From: Thermoflexales bacterium
Lineage (GTDB): Bacteria > Chloroflexota > Anaerolineae > Fen-1058
Direction of reading: 5' to 3'
Assembly: GCA_016931085.1 (NCBI GenBank)
Contig: JAFGFO010000450.1
Coordinates: 1 to 11,619 of the forward strand
Length of the DNA stretch: 11,619 nt
Both the position numbers and the translations under genes were made by a program. The stretch's first letter is position 1; every line of letters begins with the position of its first letter. The notes beneath the pieces are model-generated. The model saw nothing but the letters and a program-made list of their open reading frames with translations. It was not told the DNA's origin and searched no databases. Below, one piece after another: positions 5,939-11,619 of the stretch.

Positions 5939-7483
5939 TTAGTTGTCGTAACCCTGGCATGTCAGCCACGGTGGCGGCATACCAGCCGGACGACAAATCG
6001 GCCTGCCGGCGTTTTGCGCGATCAAGCTATTGACATCGCCGGCCTTGTTCAGTTTCAAGTCTGGAAAATTGCGCTGCAGCGCAGCGCGATACCAATCGAA
6101 TCTCAGTAGATCTTGATCGACGACAATTATATCAGGTCTTGGCCGTTCGACAAGTGCGCCCACCCACAAGGCAAAGGTGTGCCTGTCTTCAGCCGTGATC
6201 ACCAACGCGTTGGCGGGCGCTTGGGCTGCGATGCCGTCCACGAAATCGCGCGCGGCGCGATCCGAGGATAGGCTCACTGCCTGCCAATTGTGGGCTGTAA
6301 CCAGCAAGGGACAGAGCGCCACGCAGGCCGCGGCCAGGGCCGGGTGACGAACGCGGGCGAATACCAGCCGCCAGCCCTGACCGATCCAGGCCGCGAAAAC
6401 GACGAGCAGTGGGATCAGGTAGACTTTTGAATCGCCCGGCAAGTAACTGGCCGCAAAGACGATGCAAGCGGCCGCGCTTGCCAGCCCCGCTCGGCTCGAC
6501 AACTTGTCACATGCATCTATGGTCACCAGGCCGCTCAGACCGACCGCTACACCCAATATCGTAAAGCTTTGCATGAGTGTTTTGGCGACGACGGCCAGGC
6601 GCGCCATCACTTCCCCGGCCGGCAGCCCAAAAGCATAGCCCTGGTATAACGCTCCCGAGATCAGCCACCACAAGCCGGCCGGCGTGGATGGATCGCCCCA
6701 CACAACCGGGCCACGCGCAGCCAGCGGCAGATAGGCCAGGGGCACGAGGCCGATCAACACACCGGCCAGCCCGGCCAGGCCGGTGCGCATCCAGCCGAGC
6801 CGGCGGCCGGCCTGCACCAGCCGCCCAGCTACCAGGGGCAGGAAGCAGGCCAGCGTCAGGTGGTGTGAGGTGGCCAGGCTATAGGCCGCAAGCAGCACGC
6901 CGACGTGGCTGGCCTGGCGCGGTGCGCGCGCGCTCAGGGCTAGCAGCGCCGCGCTGAACAGCGCGTTCAAGCCATAAACTTCGGTGATGAGGGCCTGTTC
7001 CCACACGAGCGGCGCAAAGGCCAACGCCAACCCGGCCCCCATGTCGCCGATCACGGTCAAACGGGGTAGGGGCGCGCGAGTGCGCCCCGCCGGGCTGTGG
7101 CTGGTATAGGTGAGCAACGCTGCCGCGCTGGCTGCCGCCAGGGCTGAGAAAAGATTGTAACGATACGGCACGCTGCCCAGCGGCAGCAGCGCGACCATTC
7201 GTCCCAAGATGAGATAAAGGGGATAGCCCGGCGGGTGGGCGATTCCACCTGTGAAACTGGCCGCGATCAAGTCGCCCCCGTCCGCGCCGTTGTGCGCCCA
7301 CGTCAGGTCCGGCGCCAGGGTGAGGACGTACACGAGCAGCGCGATGACAAAGACGGCGCTTGGGGCAAGGATCGTGCGTGAAACGTAAAACCTGAAACCT
7401 GAAACCTGAAACCTCCTCAGTAGGCCCCTTTGCCCGAAATCCAGGCCGGCAGTGTGCGAACCAGCGTCACGATGTCGCGCCAC
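5939..7483 (-). CDS. DUF2723 (TMEM260-like) GT-C-fold membrane glycosyltransferase
   Basis: A polytopic membrane protein with the DUF2723 signature. A first helix (about 42-57, VFVIALLVYVLTLAP) is followed by an outer loop with acidic residues in HNGADGGD (D68, D71) and by GIAHPPGYPLY (80-90). Repeated hydrophobic helices run to about residue 400, followed by a soluble tail to 514. Eukaryotic TMEM260 of this family is a protein O-mannosyltransferase, and GT-C enzymes use polyprenyl-phosphate sugars; protein glycosylation here is inferred. The start is uncertain. The ATG at 7483 gives a 67-bp overlap with the upstream gene and about 35 atypical N-terminal residues, including FQVSGFRFYVSR encoded by the heptamer repeat at 7391-7414. 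A good AGGAGG lies just after the upstream stop, but no ATG, GTG or TTG follows it in frame before the first helix. The enzyme body probably begins near residue 36-40. The next gene starts 21 bases downstream. Confidence 0.82.
   Translation of the reverse strand: MARHRDAGSHTAGLDFGQRGLLRRFQVSGFRFYVSRTILAPSAVFVIALLVYVLTLAPDLTWAHNGADGGDLIAASFTGGIAHPPGYPLYLILGRMVALLPLGSVPYRYNLFSALAAASAAALLTYTSHSPAGRTRAPLPRLTVIGDMGAGLALAFAPLVWEQALITEVYGLNALFSAALLALSARAPRQASHVGVLLAAYSLATSHHLTLACFLPLVAGRLVQAGRRLGWMRTGLAGLAGVLIGLVPLAYLPLAARGPVVWGDPSTPAGLWWLISGALYQGYAFGLPAGEVMARLAVVAKTLMQSFTILGVAVGLSGLVTIDACDKLSSRAGLASAAACIVFAASYLPGDSKVYLIPLLVVFAAWIGQGWRLVFARVRHPALAAACVALCPLLVTAHNWQAVSLSSDRAARDFVDGIAAQAPANALVITAEDRHTFALWVGALVERPRPDIIVVDQDLLRFDWYRAALQRNFPDLKLNKAGDVNSLIAQNAGRPICRPAGMPPPWLTCQGYDN
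7391..7414. repeat. Tandem CCTGAAA heptamers (3.4 copies)
   Basis: Three perfect units (7391-7397, 7398-7404, 7405-7411) plus CCT. The array lies 2 bases beyond the stop of the GT2/sugar-transferase gene, directly after AGGAGG on the minus strand, in the spot where the DUF2723 start codon would be expected. It is related by rotation to the CTGAAAG array at 2331-2358 (AAACCTG versus AAAGCTG). Confidence 0.88.
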
Positions 7484-9006
7484 AGCGAGTAGTGCTCGAT
7501 ATAGTCCAACTCCAGGCGCACGCGCTCGTCCAGCGGCAAGTCACCCCGGCCGTTCACTTGCATCGGCCCGGTTAGGCCAGGCTTGACGGCCAGCCGCTTG
7601 CGGTGCCAGTCGTTGTAGAGCTGGACGACGCGCTCCTCCTCGGGACGCGGCCCCACCAGGCTCATGTTCCCCACCAGCACGTTCCAAAACTGGGGGATCT
7701 CGTCCAGGCTGGCGCGGCGCAAAAAGTGCCCCACGCGCGTCACGCGCGGGTCGTCCTTGATCTTGAAAGCCGGTGAGGCCAGCTTTTCAAGATCCACCAC
7801 TTCGTCTAGCCGCTCCTCGGCGTCACTCACCATCGAGCGCAGCTTGACGATGCGAAAAGGGCGGCCGTTTTCGCCGATGCGCGTTTGCTTGAAAAACACC
7901 GGGCCGGGAGAATCGAGCTTGATCGCCACCGCTAGTATCGCCAGGACTGGCGCGAAAAACAGCAGCCCGATCAGGGCGCCCAGGATGTCTAGGGCGCGCT
8001 TGGCAGCCCGGTTGAAGACGCTGAGCACCGGCTTGCGCGGGGTGGCCCGGAAAGCGAAATGGACGTAGCCGGCCACCAGGCCCGCGCTCAGCGACGCGGC
8101 ACGGAGGGCCAAGGCCGGCAAGGTGATGGGCAGCACGCCGGGATCCTTGCGCATTACCTGGAGCAAGAACGGGATCGAGCTCAGCACAAAAGCCCCGGCT
8201 GCCGCCAGTCCACCCCAAGCAGCCGCCTTCCCAACCGGCCAGGCCAGTAGGCAAGCGCCCAACAAGCCCAGCAGGACGATTTGCAGCTTGAGCGTTTGGG
8301 GTGTGTGCGAATCGTACATCACTTTTTCGGGGTGCCAACGCACCAGCAGCGCTTTCCAATAGCCGATGCCAAACTTGCGGCGAGCGTATTCGCCGACCGA
8401 GCGATCGTGCTGGTGATAGACCCAGGCGGCCGGGGCGAACACCAGTCGATAGCCTTTTTGCGCCAGGCGGAAAGAAAGCTCTTGATCCTCGACCGAGGCC
8501 GTGGAAAAAGTCGCTTCGAAGCCGCCATTTTCCAGGAACACCGCCCGGCGATAAGCGGCCGAATAGGTGTCCACGAAATCGATGCGCTCCTGGCGAGCCA
8601 GGCGGCTGTACTTGTCCTCGTACTCCAACTGGACAAAGCGCGCCATCAGCTCCGGCTGGCGGGTGCGGTAGGCGCCTTTGGCGCCGGCAACGTTGGGATC
8701 GGCAAACGGCGCGCTCATGCGCTCGACCCAGTCCGGCGCTGGCTCGCAATCCGCATCGGTGAACAGGACCAGCTCGCCCTCGGCCGCATCCACGCCGTGA
8801 TTGCGCGCCACGGCCGGCCCCTGGTTGGGTTGGCTGATCACATGTGCACCGGCCTGTTTGGCAATCGAGGCTGTCTTGTCGGTCGAGCCATCGTCTACGA
8901 CGATGAGCTCGTATTGGCTGCGCGGGAGACTTTGGTGAGCCAAGGCTGCCAGGCACCTGCCCAGGGTTCGCGCCGCATTATAAGCCGGGACAATGACGGA
9001 AATCAC
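7417..9006 (-). CDS. GT2 glycosyltransferase fused to a polyprenyl-phosphate sugar-1-phosphate transferase
   Basis: A 529-residue membrane enzyme joining two activities. Residues 1-230 are a GT-A family 2 domain: VIVPAYN (4-10), VVDDGS (36-41), DxD at D84/D86 (FTDADC) and an ED pair at 173-174. Helices at about 241-258, 263-283 and 296-316 follow. Residues 331-529 are a complete bacterial sugar transferase (PF02397) domain: KRALDILGA (336-344) opening the membrane-embedded helix, GPVFFKQTRIG (368-378), KLRSM (388-392), the catalytic Asp-Glu pair D435-E436 in SLDEIPQFWNVL, and MSLVGPRPE (448-456). The family transfers a sugar-1-phosphate from UDP-sugar to polyprenyl phosphate, the first step of many surface glycans; the GT2 part may add the next sugar. 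Substrates cannot be read from sequence. The start is GTG at 9006, preceded by GAGGGG and 3 bases after the upstream stop. Confidence 0.9.
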   Translation of the reverse strand: MISVIVPAYNAARTLGRCLAALAHQSLPRSQYELIVVDDGSTDKTASIAKQAGAHVISQPNQGPAVARNHGVDAAEGELVLFTDADCEPAPDWVERMSAPFADPNVAGAKGAYRTRQPELMARFVQLEYEDKYSRLARQERIDFVDTYSAAYRRAVFLENGGFEATFSTASVEDQELSFRLAQKGYRLVFAPAAWVYHQHDRSVGEYARRKFGIGYWKALLVRWHPEKVMYDSHTPQTLKLQIVLLGLLGACLLAWPVGKAAAWGGLAAAGAFVLSSIPFLLQVMRKDPGVLPITLPALALRAASLSAGLVAGYVHFAFRATPRKPVLSVFNRAAKRALDILGALIGLLFFAPVLAILAVAIKLDSPGPVFFKQTRIGENGRPFRIVKLRSMVSDAEERLDEVVDLEKLASPAFKIKDDPRVTRVGHFLRRASLDEIPQFWNVLVGNMSLVGPRPEEERVVQLYNDWHRKRLAVKPGLTGPMQVNGRGDLPLDERVRLELDYIEHYSLWRDIVTLVRTLPAWISGKGAY

Positions 9007-9009
9007 GGT

Positions 9010-10026
9010 TTACCCCTCAGCATCGAGCGAGACGTTTCTGATGCGGGCGGCCAGCGGCCACAGCGCCAGTCCGCCGATCACGATTGGCCCGATGACCAGC
9101 ACGTGCAGCACGAGCGCATAGGCCAGGGCTACCTCGCCCTGGACCCCGAACAGCGCCAACGCCAGCATGGTCAAATATTCGAACACGCCGATCCGGCCTG
9201 GAACGGACGGCACGGCCACGCCCACCTGGAGCACGAGCAGCACAAAGCTCCACATCACGGCGCTCCCGGGCAGGCCCAAGGCGCGCCCGACCAGCCAGTT
9301 GGTGGAGGCGCCCAGCAGCCAGGTCAGCACGGTCCAGCCGATCACGCCGGCGGCCAGGCTGGGAGTGCGCAACGCGGCGACGCCCTGCCAGGCGCGCCGT
9401 AACCATTCTACGGCGCGTGCCACGAGGGGCAGGGATCGGGCCGGTGAGCTTTCCAGGCGTTCCACGAGTGCGGCTAGCCGCCGGCGGAACAGCGTGACAA
9501 TCGCCAATCCGACGACGCCGGCCAGGACGGCGACGCCGAGCGTGCCCAGGGACGAACGCGCCCACTCAGGCCAGACCATAAAGGGCAGTAGCCCCATCGC
9601 CAATGCGAAGGCGGCTGTCATGTCCAGCCACTTTTCGGCCGCCACTGTGGCCAGGACCTGCATGCGGCTGAGGCTCGGCCTTCCGACGAATGCCGCCCGC
9701 CCCACGTCGCCGGCGCGCATGGGCAGCGCCATGTTGAGCATTTGTCCCACCACCAGGGCGGCGAACAAATCCCAGATCGACACCTCCCGCGGGCGCGGGA
9801 CGAGCAGGGCCTGCCAGCGTAGGGCCTTGAGCAAGGTGGTCAAGACCACGCTGAGCAGGGCGGCCAACAGCCACCAGCCGTTGGCGCGGGCGATGGCCTC
9901 GATCACGCTGCCCCAGTGCACGTCGCGCACGGCCAGCCATGCCGCAAGCAGGCTCAGCGCCAGCCCAAGCAGCAGCCAGGCGAGCCGCGCGCCGCGCGAG
10001 TGGATAAGAGTGTGATTAATGGTCAT
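9010..10026 (-). CDS. UPF0104/AglD-like (LPG synthase TM family) membrane protein
   Basis: A 338-residue protein with about eight hydrophobic helices (for example 14-32, 51-67, 85-100, 136-152, 160-180, 224-245, 256-272 and 300-324). It matches the lysylphosphatidylglycerol-synthase transmembrane family (PF03706): an RAGDVGRA motif (104-111), EKWLD (131-135), and PSVPGRIGVFEY (273-284). It lacks the soluble aminoacyl-transferase domain of true MprF proteins, so lipid lysylation is not expected. Members beside glycan genes are often treated as putative lipid-linked sugar flippases or accessory transferases (archaeal AglD is related), and that role is inferred. The ATG at 10026 follows GAAAGGG by a few bases. 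This is the first gene of the minus-strand block, read from the promoter near 10072-10080, and the GT2 fusion gene begins 3 bases after its stop. Confidence 0.85.
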   Translation of the reverse strand: MTINHTLIHSRGARLAWLLLGLALSLLAAWLAVRDVHWGSVIEAIARANGWWLLAALLSVVLTTLLKALRWQALLVPRPREVSIWDLFAALVVGQMLNMALPMRAGDVGRAAFVGRPSLSRMQVLATVAAEKWLDMTAAFALAMGLLPFMVWPEWARSSLGTLGVAVLAGVVGLAIVTLFRRRLAALVERLESSPARSLPLVARAVEWLRRAWQGVAALRTPSLAAGVIGWTVLTWLLGASTNWLVGRALGLPGSAVMWSFVLLVLQVGVAVPSVPGRIGVFEYLTMLALALFGVQGEVALAYALVLHVLVIGPIVIGGLALWPLAARIRNVSLDAEG

Positions 10027-10071
10027 AGCCCTTTCAATCTCTGGCCCAAGCGCACACCGCGAGCCTGTCCC

Positions 10072-10080
10072 ATTGTATCA
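10072..10080 (-). promoter_or_regulatory. Extended -10 promoter of the surface-glycan operon
   Basis: On the minus strand TGATACAAT provides an extended -10 (TG at 10080-10079, TACAAT at 10077-10072). A good -35 at 17-18 bp is not evident; the region there reads TTTCTC (10100-10095). Start of transcription would be near 10065, giving a leader of about 39 bases to the ATG at 10026. It is back-to-back with the miaB promoter. Confidence 0.5.
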
Positions 10081-10097
10081 CACTTGGTCAAATCGAG

Positions 10098-10111
10098 AAA
10101 CTGGCAATTGG
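10098..10111 (+). repeat. Heptamer pair AAACTGG-CAATTGG between the divergent promoters
   Basis: Two degenerate 7-bp units, an inverted near-copy of those at 100-113 (13 of 14 bases identical). Read on the minus strand they are CCAATTG-CCAGTTT, lying just upstream of the operon promoter, as the other copy lies upstream of the EF-G -10 box. Confidence 0.5.
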
Positions 10112-10119
10112 CCCTGGCC

Positions 10120-10148
10120 TTGACGCCATGGGCAGATGACGGTACAAT
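10120..10148 (+). promoter_or_regulatory. miaB promoter
   Basis: TTGACG (10120-10125), a 17-bp spacer and TACAAT (10143-10148) form a near-consensus sigma-70-type promoter. Transcription should start at about 10155, leaving roughly 10 bases before the ATG at 10165. No Shine-Dalgarno sequence is visible in that short leader. Confidence 0.75.
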
Positions 10149-10164
10149 CATGTGCGAATAGCTT

Positions 10165-11529
<1,365 letters not shown>

Positions 11530-11543
11530 CCGCTAGGAGCTTG

Positions 11544-11619
11544 TCGGAGAGAGCGCCTTTCCACCTTCCCGAAAGCTCAGAGCTTTCGGGAAGGTAAGCT
11601 CAGCGGGCTGCCTCTCCGA
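11544..11619. repeat. Nested foldback (palindromic) element after miaB, cut by the window edge
   Basis: The core is a perfect 15-bp inverted repeat, ACCTTCCCGAAAGCT (11563-11577) and its complement (11581-11595), with a 3-base loop (CAG). Around it is a second inverted repeat, TCGGAGAG (11544-11551) and CTCTCCGA (11612-11619), ending exactly at the last base of the window. The whole begins 14 bases after the miaB stop. Neither side has a T-run, so it is not a standard intrinsic terminator, although so strong a stem may still end or protect the transcript. A palindromic repeat or small non-autonomous element is the alternative. Confidence 0.7.

Noticed and set aside
5232..5942. A Val/Gly-rich plus-strand frame over the first surface-protein gene
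   Set aside because: It is the complement of Thr/Pro codons. The minus-strand frame has a signal peptide, a C-terminal helix, a basic tail and a ribosome-binding site.
7391..7414. Heptamer arrays as a CRISPR or phage attachment site
   Set aside because: The units are 7 bp with no spacers, there are no cas or integrase genes, and no tRNA gene is adjacent.
8281..9402. A 373-codon open frame on the plus strand across two glycan genes
   Set aside because: It spans the junction of two well-supported minus-strand genes and its product is Gln/His/Arg-rich low complexity, so it is an antisense shadow.
9010..10026. Reading the UPF0104 gene as MprF (lysyl-phosphatidylglycerol synthase)
   Set aside because: The protein ends after the membrane region and has no DUF2156 aminoacyl-transferase domain.
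10086..10091. TTGACC on the minus strand as the -35 of the operon promoter
   Set aside because: It is only 8 bases from the TACAAT at 10077-10072, far too close for a sigma-70 spacer.

Overview
The window looks like a chromosomal segment of an uncultured or environmental Chloroflexota bacterium, possibly Anaerolineae-like. This is inferred from the high GC content, the cell-surface proteins carrying VPTRTPTP-type Thr/Pro tracts, the multi-spanning DUF2723 and fused MFS/spermidine-synthase-like proteins, and degenerate 7-bp repeats at gene borders. No rRNA marker is present, so the assignment is not firm.

Layout. A plus-strand gene for a divergent elongation factor G (228-2327) opens the window. 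It is preceded by a consensus extended -10 promoter (97-124) and then, unusually, by a perfect 12-bp hairpin with a T-run (140-177) inside the expected 5' leader. Convergent to it, its stop codon overlapping that of fusA, is the last gene of a seven-gene minus-strand block read from 10026 down to 2324. In order of transcription the block encodes a UPF0104/AglD-like membrane protein, a GT2 glycosyltransferase fused to a bacterial sugar (phosphoglycosyl) transferase, a DUF2723 GT-C-like membrane glycosyltransferase, two tandem paralogous Thr/Pro/Ser-rich membrane-anchored surface proteins, a fused MFS/spermidine-synthase-like protein, and a DUF1461 membrane protein. Junctions range from a 4-bp ATGA overlap to 28-bp gaps, with one possible 67-bp overlap, which suggests a single operon. 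Divergent from it, across a 138-bp intergenic region with back-to-back promoters, is miaB (10165-11529), followed by a nested foldback structure that runs to the window edge.

How the genes may work together. The fusion protein would prime a polyprenyl carrier with a sugar and perhaps add the next one. The UPF0104 protein could act in flipping or handling the lipid intermediate. The DUF2723 enzyme belongs to a superfamily that transfers sugars from polyprenyl carriers to proteins outside the membrane, and the two mucin-like proteins encoded directly after it are obvious candidate acceptors. This reading, a compact O-glycosylation operon that carries its own substrates, is inference from context and is the most interesting hypothesis here.

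A second theme is a family of degenerate heptanucleotide repeats (roughly AAANYTG in rotation) found at promoters, gene starts, gene ends and inside miaB. At two places they change the predicted protein ends, and at one they sit where a ribosome-binding site and start codon would be expected.
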